NCBI GenBank assembly: GCA_035294785.1
Contig: DATGKF010000104.1
Span: 1-64,000 of the forward strand
Source: Poindextera sp035294785
GTDB taxonomy: Bacteria > Pseudomonadota > Alphaproteobacteria > Caulobacterales > Caulobacteraceae
Length of the DNA: 64,000 bases
Direction of reading: 5' to 3'
Under the pieces are notes generated by a model. It was not told the origin of the DNA, did not search any database, and worked only from the letters and a program-made list of their open reading frames with translations. Every line of letters starts with the position of its first letter. The stretch's first letter is position 1. Shown here one piece after another: positions 55,671-64,000 of this stretch. Made by a program: the position numbers and the translations under genes.

Positions 55671-58622
55671 CTAGGCGTCGAGAAGCAGCCGCTTGGCGAG
55701 CGCGGCGGACCTGCCGCCGCCGCGGACGCGGCTGAGCCGGTCTTGCACGTTCTTCGCCAGCGGTCGCCCGGTCACGGCTCGCGCCTCGACCAGAACCTCC
55801 ATGAGCCGGAAGATGTTCTTCTGTTGCAGATCGAGCTTGGCGAGCAGCGCCTCGAGCGCTTGGTGCACGGCGGCGGCGTGGACCTGGGACACCTGCCTCA
55901 CCGGCGTCAGGCTGTCGGCAAGGCGTCCCCACTTCACCCATTCGCCCTCGGCGAGGTCGGCGAGAGTCGACGCAAACAGTTCGGGCTCGAACAGCCGCGC
56001 CTCGATGCCCTCGATCAGCGCGTCGACGGCAAGCCCCCTTGCGTCGGCGTCCTTCCCGATCAAACCGGCGCACAACAGCAGGTGACCCGGCTCGCGCCAG
56101 GGCCGGCGGCGCTGGAACAGGCTGATCATATGACCGAAGCCGGGGCTCCAGCCGCTGCTCTCGCTGTCGATCCGACGGATGAGCTGGATCGCGCCCCGCA
56201 TCTGGGCGGCTGCCGGATTCTGCGGCCAGACATAGCTCAGCCACTGGGCGACCCATGTCGCGCGCAGCTCGCCCGAGAAGCTGCGAGCCTCCAACCGGCG
56301 ATTGGCCGCCGCCGTCGGCAGCGCCCTCCAGTCGGTCGCGATCTGACCGCTCGCCGCACGAACCAGCCCGTCGAGAATGCCCGGCCGCCCGGGCGTCTGC
56401 CGCCGCCCCAGGAAGACGACCGAAACCTCGAACACCGGCGCTTTCCCGGGGAGCTGCTCGTAACGTGGACCCTTCCAGTAAGACGAGCGCCAGATGTAGC
56501 GAGCGGGCTTCAGGCTGTCCGGCCACGGGTCGTGGAGGCTCAAAGCTGCGAACTCCGGCGTCCAGTCTCGGTACGTCAATCGGCAGCGCGCGGCCATGAT
56601 CCAAGTCGCGTAGTTCATGCGGTCCGCCCTGCCGGGGCGCCCGTCGCCGCCAAGCGCGAAGCTGGCGATCCCTCGCAGTGGCGGCCCGAGCGTGGCGCCT
56701 CGCGCCAGCGCCGTTTCACGGTTGTCCGGCGCCAGCCGCAGCAAGGAGAGGCGAAGATCCATCGACTCCGCGATGCCGGGTTGATGCTGTAGGGAGTGAA
56801 GCCGTTCGATCCAGACGAGCGGATCGATCCAGCCGCCCTTGTGTGTGGGCGCGGAGAGGAGGGGCCGGCCTTGTCGCCGGGCGACCCGCTCGGCGATGGC
56901 GCGCAAATGCGCGATCATCGGCACGAACGCGTCCTCCGTGGTGTAGTAGGGGATGTCGGCGTCTTTTGTCTCGCGCAGCCTCCCGGTCAGCCACGTCTGG
57001 ACGAGGTCGAGCAGGGCCGAACCCAGGCCGTTCGGCCCGACAATCATGCCGTTGGCGCCGCCTCCGCGACGGTCAAGGCGGTGGAGAACCGGGGCGGCCC
57101 TCGCCGTGAAGTCGTCCGCGCGCTCGTGCGCGAGACGGCTGATGGCGTCAACGATGCGCTCGACATCCTCGGGCGAATCCACGACCTCGATGGCATGCAG
57201 GATCGCGTCGATCAGGCCGTCGACCGACGCGATCGGTTCGATTTCCTCCGCTGCCGAAAGGACGCAGCGATCGCACGGCGCGCCGGAGAGGGGCTCGTAG
57301 CTGGCGGCTTCGCTGCGCGCGCCCGCTTGAGACTCGGTCGGCCGCTCCGTTCGTTCGTCGGCGTCGCCGAGGCGTGGGCTCGCGGGCCGATGGGAGATCA
57401 GCTTTAGGAGTCGCGGTCGGTTGCTCGCCGGCAGGAAGTCGTCCAGGCCGGCCAGAGCATCGATTTGGCGCTGATCAAGCTCAGCGGCGTGCGTCTCGAG
57501 AAGCGTCAGCGCCAGGGCCTGGACGTCAGTGTTGCTGTGTCTCAGCGCCTCGGAGACGCCGCTCAGGCCTTCGCCGGCGAGCGCGTTGTTCCGGGCGATG
57601 ATCCGGTTGATCAGCCTGAGCGCCGAGATCGCATTCCCCTTGCTGGCGCCTGAGAAGACGGCCGGGAGCTCTCGCAGCACCGTCTTGGCGTCGAGTCCGC
57701 CCGCCTTCTGGACTTCGGCCAGCATTTCAACGGCGAATTTCACTACGTGGCCGACGGGACGCCGCAGGAGATCGATGTAGTTCTGCTGGTGGCGGAGCTG
57801 TTCATCGGGCCGTGGCGCCAGGCGCTTGTAGAAGGCCGCGAACCCCGACAGCTGATTTTGCTTCAGGTCGAGACCCAATCCTTTGACCGCCAGGTCGAGA
57901 AGCCGCCCCCGCTCCAGCCGCCCCTCAGCCGCAAGCTTGACCAGGGCATCGGGCCAGGTCTCGTACTCGGCATTCGCGCCCTTGCGCAGCCAGGCGTTGG
58001 TGTTGAAGGCGTTGCTCTCGATGCGGAACAGGCTCTCGACATCGTCGAGCAGCTCGGGGTCGGCCAGCAGTTGCCGACTGATGGGCGGCGCGACCTCCCC
58101 GCCTCGGTTGAAACCAGTGCGCATCAGAAAGGCCGCGAACTCTCGATAGTATCCGTCCACGGATGGCTTGCGGCACAAGCCGTCGCGGATCCAAGCGCGC
58201 AGGGTGGCGAACCCGAGCTGATGGAAGTCGCGCTCCAGATCGTACGCGATCCAATCGTCGAGCCAGTCCGGACGCCGGTCGCGGATGATCTGGTCGAGCA
58301 GCGGACGAGCCTGCGGCCAGATCCAGACATTGGGTCTCTTGACCGCTGAGGCTGGGCCAACCGCGAACAGCGCCAGCGTGGCGTTTTGCGTCTCGCGCGC
58401 GTTCCAGCCCATCAGAGGGTTCCCCTGCCTCCGGGCAAAGAAGTCCTTCAGGCGGTGCGAGGCGCCTGGGTCGGCTTTGTTTCGGCTGAGCTGCCTGTAG
58501 AGTCGCTGGGCGGGCGACGAGAGCTTGACCCTCTGGCGCTCGTCCAGCCCTTCGAAGGCCTTCGGCAAATCGGCCAGGTCACTCGGTTCGAGAAGCAGGC
58601 GCTCCAGGTCATCCAGCGTCAT
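55671..58622 (-). CDS. Large DUF6493-like alpha-helical protein
   Basis: A 983-residue soluble protein with no membrane segments. The N-terminal third (residues about 1-300) and the region 300-420 look helical and repetitive, HEAT/ARM-like (AVFSGASKGNAISALRLINR, LRHSNTDVQALALTLLETHA). The middle has LLSAPTHKGGWIDPLVWIER, a segment I associate with DUF6493 proteins that travel with SWIM-domain proteins. No catalytic site is recognised. It overlaps the upstream SWIM gene by 4 nt (ATGA), showing coupled translation and probable complex formation. Family assignment is from memory. Confidence 0.72.
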   Translation of the reverse strand: MTLDDLERLLLEPSDLADLPKAFEGLDERQRVKLSSPAQRLYRQLSRNKADPGASHRLKDFFARRQGNPLMGWNARETQNATLALFAVGPASAVKRPNVWIWPQARPLLDQIIRDRRPDWLDDWIAYDLERDFHQLGFATLRAWIRDGLCRKPSVDGYYREFAAFLMRTGFNRGGEVAPPISRQLLADPELLDDVESLFRIESNAFNTNAWLRKGANAEYETWPDALVKLAAEGRLERGRLLDLAVKGLGLDLKQNQLSGFAAFYKRLAPRPDEQLRHQQNYIDLLRRPVGHVVKFAVEMLAEVQKAGGLDAKTVLRELPAVFSGASKGNAISALRLINRIIARNNALAGEGLSGVSEALRHSNTDVQALALTLLETHAAELDQRQIDALAGLDDFLPASNRPRLLKLISHRPASPRLGDADERTERPTESQAGARSEAASYEPLSGAPCDRCVLSAAEEIEPIASVDGLIDAILHAIEVVDSPEDVERIVDAISRLAHERADDFTARAAPVLHRLDRRGGGANGMIVGPNGLGSALLDLVQTWLTGRLRETKDADIPYYTTEDAFVPMIAHLRAIAERVARRQGRPLLSAPTHKGGWIDPLVWIERLHSLQHQPGIAESMDLRLSLLRLAPDNRETALARGATLGPPLRGIASFALGGDGRPGRADRMNYATWIMAARCRLTYRDWTPEFAALSLHDPWPDSLKPARYIWRSSYWKGPRYEQLPGKAPVFEVSVVFLGRRQTPGRPGILDGLVRAASGQIATDWRALPTAAANRRLEARSFSGELRATWVAQWLSYVWPQNPAAAQMRGAIQLIRRIDSESSGWSPGFGHMISLFQRRRPWREPGHLLLCAGLIGKDADARGLAVDALIEGIEARLFEPELFASTLADLAEGEWVKWGRLADSLTPVRQVSQVHAAAVHQALEALLAKLDLQQKNIFRLMEVLVEARAVTGRPLAKNVQDRLSRVRGGGRSAALAKRLLLDA

Positions 58623-59977
58623 GCGCGCGCCGTTTCAGACTCCAGGTCCTCCGCGAGCAGCGACGCCGCAAGGATGTGTTTGCAGGGGCCGCGCTGCCCC
58701 TGATAGCGGCTGAACCAGGGGCAAGTGCAGCTCGGCTGCTCGGCGGACAGCCTCACCCGATGAAGCGCGCCGGCGCCTTGGACTTCGAACACCATCGCGG
58801 CCGGCTCGCCGAGCCGCCTGACCTGGCCATCTTCGATGAGCTTCCGCGCGTTGCTGAGGCGCGGTTGCATCGCCTCGACCTTCGCGAGGTCGAATGGGAG
58901 TTCCCGGTGGAAATAGCGCCCCAAAGCGGCGTCGTAGCCGGCCAGGCCCTGACTGCCAAGCACCGCCAGCGCCCCTTCCACCTCGGCTTCGCCCAACGCG
59001 AGCTCGTTCGCCAAGACGCAAGGATCGATTTGGGACCGCCACTTCAAGTTGGCCCGCACCTTTGCCACGACAAGATCGGATGGAGGTTTCGCGAGCGCCG
59101 CCAGCATCTGCCCTTCTCCGGAAAAGCCGCGAAACACCTCCGGGCTGATCATGAGGAAGAAGGATCCGACTGGAAAGCACACCTCCCAGCCGCTGGCGCC
59201 GCTGTCTTCCTCCAACCAGATCCGCAGGCTCTTCGCCCGCGCCAAAAGTGGCTCGATCACCCGGACTCTGTGCGTGCCGAGGATCGGGACGGCGCCGGGC
59301 TGAGGTCGTTGGCTCAGGCGGATCGATCGGTTTACCGAGACCGCGTAGCTCGGCATCCGCGGCGTGGCCGCCTTGGGCAGCGTGCGGACGAACCGCAGCG
59401 CTTCGGCGGCGCTGACCTCCATCTTGAGGACCAGCTTGGGCTGGTACGCCTGCACTTCGCTGAAGCTCTTGATCCACCGAAGCGGCATCTTGACCTTCTT
59501 CTCGATCGTCCTCTCGTTTCCCTTGCTGAGGACGACTTCATCGGCGCCGACGGCGAATTGCACGTCTTCGTCGTCGTGCAAGCGCAAGAGCGCGTTGCGC
59601 ATATCGGTGTTGAAGTCGACGTTGGTGGTTCCCCTGCCCTGGCACTCACCCTCGAAGGCCGCCGCCGGCAGGTCGACGCGCGCGTAGACCCCGCAACAGC
59701 CGCTGAAGCCTTCGAGTCGGAGCAGCTGCTCGTTGCTCGTGAGGACCGGATCGAGAATCGCCGGCCTTGGAAGGAAGAAGTGTGTTCGAACGACCTGGCT
59801 CAGGGTGAAGAGCAGGTCTCCCATGATCCTGGGTTGGCGCACCCGGCCATCGAAGAAATAGGGCTGCTGATGATCGCCGCTGCACGTCGCCAGGGAAAGC
59901 TGTGGCTTGCCCCACCCGGCAGACGTCACGCCAGAAGGAAACGCATATCGGTACGTAAAATCGAGCGCCGCTGACAC
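58619..59977 (-). CDS. SWIM zinc-finger protein
   Basis: A 452-residue protein from a GTG with a GGGAGGGG ribosome site upstream. The C-terminus carries a SWIM finger, SCTCPWFSRYQGQRGPCKHI, with ligands C417, C419, C432 and H434 in the CxCxnCxH pattern. The N-terminal 400 residues (GDHQQPYFFDGRVRQPRIMG, VGADEVVLSKGNERTIEKKV) form an unnamed domain. SWIM fingers bind nucleic acids or proteins. It is the first gene of the SWIM/DUF6493-like pair. A long gap upstream (177 nt) probably holds the promoter. Confidence 0.85.
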   Translation of the reverse strand: MSAALDFTYRYAFPSGVTSAGWGKPQLSLATCSGDHQQPYFFDGRVRQPRIMGDLLFTLSQVVRTHFFLPRPAILDPVLTSNEQLLRLEGFSGCCGVYARVDLPAAAFEGECQGRGTTNVDFNTDMRNALLRLHDDEDVQFAVGADEVVLSKGNERTIEKKVKMPLRWIKSFSEVQAYQPKLVLKMEVSAAEALRFVRTLPKAATPRMPSYAVSVNRSIRLSQRPQPGAVPILGTHRVRVIEPLLARAKSLRIWLEEDSGASGWEVCFPVGSFFLMISPEVFRGFSGEGQMLAALAKPPSDLVVAKVRANLKWRSQIDPCVLANELALGEAEVEGALAVLGSQGLAGYDAALGRYFHRELPFDLAKVEAMQPRLSNARKLIEDGQVRRLGEPAAMVFEVQGAGALHRVRLSAEQPSCTCPWFSRYQGQRGPCKHILAASLLAEDLESETARA

Positions 59978-60154
59978 GTCACCCCTCCCTTCCCATAAGG
60001 TTGCAGGCGCCTGCCTGAATGTTCAAGCCGCGCGATTGCAAGCTCTGCGCGATAGAACATATAAAGAACAAATTGGAAAGCGGGCGGGAGCTCTCCGACA
60101 CAAGCCGCCCATGAGGGCTGGACGCAGCGAGTCGTTCCGGGTCTCTGTTCAATC

Positions 60155-60766
60155 GTGCCTCGCTCTCTCATCTCCAGGCGCACCCTGATCGCCGCCGCCG
60201 GCGCGCTCGCCGCCACGCGCGCCTTCGCGCAAGCCCCCGCCAATCCGCGCGTCGTCATCGCGACCGACCATGGCGAGATCACGGTCGAGCTGGCGCAGGA
60301 CAAGGCGCCGATCACCGCCGGCAACTTCCTGCGCTACGTCGATCACCACCGCTTCGACGGCTCGACTTTCTACCGGGCGGTCCGCACGCCGGGCGATCCC
60401 ACCGACGGGCTCATCGAGGGCGGCCTGCAGAACGCGCCCGGCAAGCTCTTTCCGCCCATCGCGCACGAGAGCACGGCGCAGACCGGCCTGCATCACATCG
60501 ACGGGACCATCTCGATGGCGCGCGCCGCGCTGGGCACGGCGACCGCCGACTTCTTCATCTGCGCCGGCGCGGCCGCCTACCTGGACGCCAAGCCGGGCGC
60601 GCCGGGCGACAACGCCGGCTACGCCGCCTTCGGGCAGGTGGTGCAGGGGATGGACGTGGTGCGCGCCATCCTGGCGCTGCCCACCAACGGCGTTGCCCGC
60701 AACCCCGTGATGCAGGGCCAGATCCTCAGCCCGCCGGTGGTGATCGAGCGGATGCGCCGGGGGTAG
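60155..60766 (+). CDS. Periplasmic cyclophilin-type peptidyl-prolyl isomerase
   Basis: A 203-residue cyclophilin with an N-terminal twin-arginine-like signal, MPRSLISRRTLIAAAGALAA, then a cleavage region AFAQAPA. The domain reads VVIATDHGEITVELAQDKAP, TAGNFLRYVDHHRFDGSTFYR (catalytic Arg), GTISMARAALGTATADFFIC and AAFGQVVQGMDVVRAIL. It should fold proteins outside the cytoplasm; whether Tat or Sec exports it is uncertain. Start is GTG at 60155. Confidence 0.9.
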   Translation: MPRSLISRRTLIAAAGALAATRAFAQAPANPRVVIATDHGEITVELAQDKAPITAGNFLRYVDHHRFDGSTFYRAVRTPGDPTDGLIEGGLQNAPGKLFPPIAHESTAQTGLHHIDGTISMARAALGTATADFFICAGAAAYLDAKPGAPGDNAGYAAFGQVVQGMDVVRAILALPTNGVARNPVMQGQILSPPVVIERMRRG

Positions 60767-60794
60767 TGTCTCGGTTCGGCGAAACAGTCTGACG

Positions 60795-61040
60795 ATGATG
60801 CCCCTAGGGCTCGCCCTCTTTCTCCTGGCTTTTGCCGCTTGGTCCGCCTGGAGGGTCCGGGCTTACCTCCTGGGCGGTGGTTTTTGGTTCCCGCAGCGCT
60901 GGCGCGTTACGCGGGCCAAGGACCCCATCACCTTTTGGTGTGTCGTCGTCGCCTATGGAGCGGTCGCTGCTGTGACCGCCATAGCGGGCCTCGTCGGCTT
61001 TGTCGGCGCGGTCTTCGGAAACCATCACATTCCAAGCTGA
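60795..61040 (+). CDS. Small two-TM hypothetical membrane protein
   Basis: An 81-residue protein with two hydrophobic segments (GLALFLLAFAAWSAW and VVVAYGAVAAVTAIAGLVGF) separated by a short basic loop (FPQRWRVTRAKDPI). It begins with two ATGs. No family is recognised. It lies 28 nt after the cyclophilin gene on the same strand. Codon use and composition are like its neighbours, but homologues could not be checked. Confidence 0.55.
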   Translation: MMPLGLALFLLAFAAWSAWRVRAYLLGGGFWFPQRWRVTRAKDPITFWCVVVAYGAVAAVTAIAGLVGFVGAVFGNHHIPS

Positions 61041-61118
61041 GACACCACACACCGGCGTCACGAGTTGACCGGTTAAGACGACCTTTGCTAGGCCCGGTCT
61101 ATTCCCTCGCACCTCGAT

Positions 61119-62081
61119 TTGAATTGGCGGCATTCCCCCTTGCGCACGTTTGACACAGCCGACGTCCTGGCGTCGGAGATCGACCATCTCGGCCACATGA
61201 ACGTCCGCTTCTATGCGGAGCGGTCCCAGCGGGCGAACAGCGCGCTGCTGGCCGAACTCGGGCTCGATCCCGACATGGGCGCGGACCGCGGCGTCCGGCT
61301 GACGCAGACCGACAGCTACACCCGCTATCAGCGCGAGCAGTTCGCCGGCGCGACCCTGGTGGTGCGCGGCGGCGTGCTGGGCGCGGACGCGCTCGGCGTG
61401 CGCACCTACTACGAGCTCGCCAACCCGGCGAAGGACGAGATCGCCGCCACCTTCCTGATCACCACCGCGCTCACCGACCGGACGACCGGCGAGGTTTCCG
61501 CCCTGCCCGAGGCCGTCGTGGCGCACGCCAACGCGCGGCGCATCGAGCTGCCCGCCCACGGCCGGCCGCGCACGATCGATATGGGGCCGCCGCGCACCGA
61601 CCTCGACTTCCAGGACGTGGCCGCGCGGGTCACCGAGGATCCCGACGACCACATGTCGCGCCGCTCGGACTGGACGGTGCCGCCGGAGGCCTGCGACGAG
61701 CACGGCGTGCTGGCCGACGTCGGCATGATGATGTTCGGCGGCTTTCGCCCGCCGACGCCGGACGAAATGAAGCGCTTCGGCCCGATGACCTTCGAGACCG
61801 AAGAGGGCCACCGGGTCGGCTGGGCCTCGCTGGAGACGCGGATGGTGCGCGTCAGCCCGGCGCGGGCGGGCGATCAGCTCTGCTCGATCGGCGCCGAGAT
61901 CGGCCTGCATTCCAAGGTGCGCCACACCCGCCGCTGGCTGTTCAACACCACGACCGGCCGGCTGGTGACCCTGAACGACAACGTCAACATCGCCCTCGAC
62001 CTCGACGCCCGCCGCGCCATCGACATCCCGCCCTCGCTGCGCAAGTCGATCGAAGCGCGGCACACGCCGGAGTTCGCGTGA
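61119..62081 (+). CDS. Tandem-hotdog thioesterase-family protein
   Basis: A 320-residue protein with two hotdog modules. The first has the acyl-CoA thioesterase motif IDHLGHMNVRFYAERSQRAN. The second, after WTVPPEACDEHGVLADVGMMM, ends with VRHTRRWLFNTTTGRLVTL. It probably hydrolyses an acyl-CoA; the substrate is unknown. Only TTG starts are available (61119, or 61140 at LRTFDT), and no ribosome site decides between them. Its stop overlaps the start of the acetamidase gene (GTGA), so the two are translationally coupled. Confidence 0.82.
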   Translation: MNWRHSPLRTFDTADVLASEIDHLGHMNVRFYAERSQRANSALLAELGLDPDMGADRGVRLTQTDSYTRYQREQFAGATLVVRGGVLGADALGVRTYYELANPAKDEIAATFLITTALTDRTTGEVSALPEAVVAHANARRIELPAHGRPRTIDMGPPRTDLDFQDVAARVTEDPDDHMSRRSDWTVPPEACDEHGVLADVGMMMFGGFRPPTPDEMKRFGPMTFETEEGHRVGWASLETRMVRVSPARAGDQLCSIGAEIGLHSKVRHTRRWLFNTTTGRLVTLNDNVNIALDLDARRAIDIPPSLRKSIEARHTPEFA

Positions 62082-63019
62082 GCGCTGCGGCGCACACGCT
62101 GCACAGCCACCAGGGCCACACCGGCTGGGACAACGCCATCGCGCCGGTGCTCACCGTCGCGCCGGGCGAAACGGTCGAGTTCCACCCCATGGACGCCTCC
62201 GGCGGCCAGCTCACCCGCGCCTCCAGCGTCGCCGACGTTGCCCGCCTCGACTTCGGCAAGGTCAATCCGGTGGTCGGGCCGGTGTTCATCGACGGGGCCG
62301 AACCCGGCGATGCGATCAAGGTCACGCTGGTCGCGTTCGGCCCTTCCGGCTGGGGCTGGACCGCCAACATCCCCGGTTTCGGCCTGCTCGCCGACCAGTT
62401 CCCCGATCCGGCGCTGCACGTCTGGACCTACGATCCGGTCTCGATGGCGCCGGCGATGTACGGGCCGGGCGGGCGCGTGCCGCTGAAGCCGTTCGCCGGC
62501 ACGATCGGGCTGGCGCCGGCCGAGCCAGGCCCGCACAGCATCGTCCCGCCCCGCCGGGTCGGCGGAAACCTCGACGTGCGCGACCTCGCCGCGGGGGTCG
62601 AGCTCTACCTGCCCGTCGAGGTCGCCGGCGGGCTCTTCAGCCTCGGCGACACCCACGCCGCCCAGGGCGACGGCGAGGTTTGCGGCACGGCGATCGAGAG
62701 CCCGATGTCGGCCGCCGTCCGCTTCGACCTGATCAAGGACGCCGACCTCGCCTTCCCGCGCTTCACCACGCCCGGCCCGGTCACCCGCCACCTGGACGCC
62801 AAGGGCTACGAGGTCGCGACCGGCGTCGGGCCCGACCTGATGGCCGCCGCCCGCCACGCGCTCGCCGGCATGATCGACCTGCTCGGCCGCCAGCACGGCC
62901 TCTCGGCCGTCGACGCCTACATGCTCTGCAGCGTCTGCGCCGACCTGCGCATCAGCGAAATCGTCGACCAGCCCAACTGGGTCGTCGGCCTCTACTTCCC
63001 CCGCGTGGTGTTCGACTGA
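62078..63019 (+). CDS. Acetamidase/formamidase family protein
   Basis: A 313-residue metal-dependent amidase of the FmdA/AmdA family that would hydrolyse formamide, acetamide or a similar amide. Recognisable segments are HQGHTGWDNAIAPVLTVAPG, GPVFIDGAEPGDAIKVTLVA, GGNLDVRDLAAGVELYLP, LGDTHAAQGDGEVCGTAIES and AYMLCSVCADLRISEIVDQP. The start is a GTG overlapping the thioesterase stop, so the pair forms an operon. Confidence 0.92.
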   Translation: MSAAAHTLHSHQGHTGWDNAIAPVLTVAPGETVEFHPMDASGGQLTRASSVADVARLDFGKVNPVVGPVFIDGAEPGDAIKVTLVAFGPSGWGWTANIPGFGLLADQFPDPALHVWTYDPVSMAPAMYGPGGRVPLKPFAGTIGLAPAEPGPHSIVPPRRVGGNLDVRDLAAGVELYLPVEVAGGLFSLGDTHAAQGDGEVCGTAIESPMSAAVRFDLIKDADLAFPRFTTPGPVTRHLDAKGYEVATGVGPDLMAAARHALAGMIDLLGRQHGLSAVDAYMLCSVCADLRISEIVDQPNWVVGLYFPRVVFD

Positions 63020-63060
63020 GATCGAACTTGAGCGATATCAATAATTTGGCGGCAGCCTAA

Positions 63061-63122
63061 CCCCGCTCATCCTCGCGCTGCGAAGCAGAGGCGCGTAGCA
63101 GCCAAAGCGGGGCATAGTTTTT
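63061..63122. repeat. REP-like hairpin with T run after the acetamidase operon
   Basis: CCCCGCTCATCCTCG is the third copy of the CCGCTCATCC repeat seen at 18.2 and 44.3 kb. CCCCGCT (63061-63067) pairs with AGCGGGG (63106-63112), and a TTTTT run follows at 63118-63122. Probably a terminator for the thioesterase-acetamidase transcript; no gene lies between it and the minus-strand gene that ends at 63177. Confidence 0.6.
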
Positions 63123-63176
63123 CGGACCTAGCTAGATAGGAAGTACAGTCGCAAGCGTGTACGAACCGCCGACCTC

Positions 63177-63686
63177 TCATTCGTGGTCTTCATTAGAATC
63201 TCTTTTGAGCAAATCGGCGTTCGATAGTTCGGGTAACATTGGATCGAGGGGCCAGCGATAGCGTTCTTTCGGATAGGCCCAAGGCTGGCGGCCCCCGACG
63301 ACCATTTGCATGTCTTGGAGTAGCGCGTTTCCAATCCGCGTTTGCCACCACCCAGTCATTTCTGTTGGGGCGTCCTTGTTCTCCCACCACCCCGGCTTGT
63401 TCTCGGGTGGGGGCCTGCCGCCAGTTAACCGCCAGCCCTCTTCATGGTGGGCCTTAGCCTGCGCGAGCATGTCAAGTAGTTGATCGGCCTTGGCATCGCC
63501 GAGTTTCTTGCGAAGATTTTCTACGCCCTGTCCGATGCTGTAAAAAACGCCGTCGAAGTCAAAGAAGGGTTTGCCATCGAAGATAGTCGATGGAAATCTA
63601 CGTGTTGGTGAGGATAATATAGCAACTCCGAGCACATCCGTGAGTTCTCGAACGGTTTTCGGGATAAGACGCTCAGGGTATAACAA
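63177..63686 (-). CDS. Hypothetical protein, lower GC, possibly 5'-truncated
   Basis: A 169-residue protein reading MLYPERLIPKTVRELTDVLG from a TTG, with DGKPFFDFDGVFYSIGQGVE, GWWENKDAPTEMTGWWQTRI and VVGGRQPWAYPKERYRWP. No family is recognised. The frame stays open upstream of the TTG to a stop at about 63774, and reads VGSRFLKPRYAPKDPTLLYP without any ATG, GTG or TTG. Real start therefore uncertain; the gene may have lost its 5' end. GC content is visibly lower than the neighbours, suggesting recent arrival. The remaining bases to 63831 hold no other gene. Confidence 0.6.
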   Translation of the reverse strand: MLYPERLIPKTVRELTDVLGVAILSSPTRRFPSTIFDGKPFFDFDGVFYSIGQGVENLRKKLGDAKADQLLDMLAQAKAHHEEGWRLTGGRPPPENKPGWWENKDAPTEMTGWWQTRIGNALLQDMQMVVGGRQPWAYPKERYRWPLDPMLPELSNADLLKRDSNEDHE

Positions 63687-63831
63687 GGTTGGGTCCTTCG
63701 GAGCATATCTGGGCTTGAGGAACCGCGAACCTACCTGATGCCCCCGATGGGCTCCACCAAGGGCTGCTTGCGCCTATGTAGGCCCGTAGTCTTTTGCCTG
63801 AGCCCGTTGTGGCCGCGGCGCCGCTCCATTG

Positions 63832-63922
63832 AACCGCAGAGGACGCAGAGAAGGCGCAGAGGACGCAGAGAAGGCCGCTGCACCTTCGCGCCCTCTGCGC
63901 CTTCTCTGCGATCTCTGCGGTT
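63832..63922. repeat. Inverted repeat of GCAGAGGACGCAGAGAAGG units
   Basis: Left arm starting AACCGCAGAGGACGCAGAG and right arm ending CTCTGCGATCTCTGCGGTT mirror each other across a short loop at CCGCTGCACC. Inside each arm a GCAGAGGACGCAGAGAA-type unit recurs every 18 nt or so. This repeat type is widespread in bacterial genomes near mobile DNA. The 78 bases after it to the window end show nothing else. Confidence 0.8.
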
Positions 63923-64000
63923 AGAAGCACCGGGTCCCCGCCTCGCGCCGATGCCTAACCTGTCGGTGCCCGGTGCTGGGCAGGCCCTAACGTCTCTATT

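Noticed and set aside
63832..63922. Possible CRISPR-like periodic repeat
   Set aside because: Units are short (about 18 nt), without spacers, and arranged as a mirror pair; no cas gene nearby.
63673..63930. An 85-codon minus-strand frame starting in the terminal repeat
   Set aside because: Its N-terminus is a translation of the inverted repeat, and the rest runs antisense to no conserved pattern; a repeat artefact.

Overview
The window is high-GC (roughly 70% by eye), densely packed bacterial chromosome. Gene content and order point to an alphaproteobacterium of the Caulobacter/Phenylobacterium type. The evidence is the run aroA-cmk-rpsA-ihfB, then trpF-trpB-trpA-accD-folC, the sucC-sucD-sucA-sucB-lpdA cluster, the neighbouring xerC and DUF484 genes, a TIGR02300/FYDLN protein divergent from aroA, and alphaproteobacterial intergenic repeats. 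No rRNA, CRISPR array or complete insertion sequence is visible. One tRNA gene is present, tRNA-Ala(GGC).

Layout. 0-6.4 kb: a stress or low-oxygen island with a 5'-truncated acyl-CoA synthetase/acetyltransferase (Pat type), two two-domain universal stress proteins, a zinc alcohol dehydrogenase and a frameshifted phenylacetate-CoA-ligase-like gene; two near-perfect FNR/FixK boxes sit in its promoter regions. 6.4-18.2 kb: tRNA-Ala and core housekeeping genes for the shikimate pathway, CMP kinase, ribosomal protein S1, IHF-beta, MscL, tryptophan synthesis, AccD and FolC. 18.5-31.7 kb: mixed metabolism (argE, queG, GST, a cation efflux protein, a fused dipeptide-type ABC ATPase, two PLP aminotransferases, galE, HIT and GNAT proteins, a CoA-ester lyase). 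31.8-35.2 kb: a three-domain 1141-residue glycoside-hydrolase/deacetylase/glycosyltransferase. 35.3-43.9 kb: the TCA-cycle succinyl-CoA ligase and 2-oxoglutarate dehydrogenase operon, interrupted between sucB and lpdA by a VapBC toxin-antitoxin pair with its own palindromic operator.

44-49 kb: xerC, DUF484 and priA. 49-63 kb: an accessory stretch with a secreted glycine-zipper protein, a translationally coupled PilZ/Tad-like pair, Hsp20 and a small companion gene, a kinase-like phosphotransferase, a DHA2 efflux pump, and a translationally coupled pair made of a 983-residue DUF6493-like protein and a SWIM zinc-finger protein. That pair is the best candidate for a poorly described system here. 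It is followed by a cyclophilin, a tandem-hotdog thioesterase and an acetamidase/formamidase. The last kilobase is lower in GC, holds a possibly truncated hypothetical gene, and ends in an inverted repeat.

All family calls come from reading translated motifs by eye; no database or alignment was run. Start codons were chosen from Shine-Dalgarno spacing, overlaps with the upstream gene and family N-termini.
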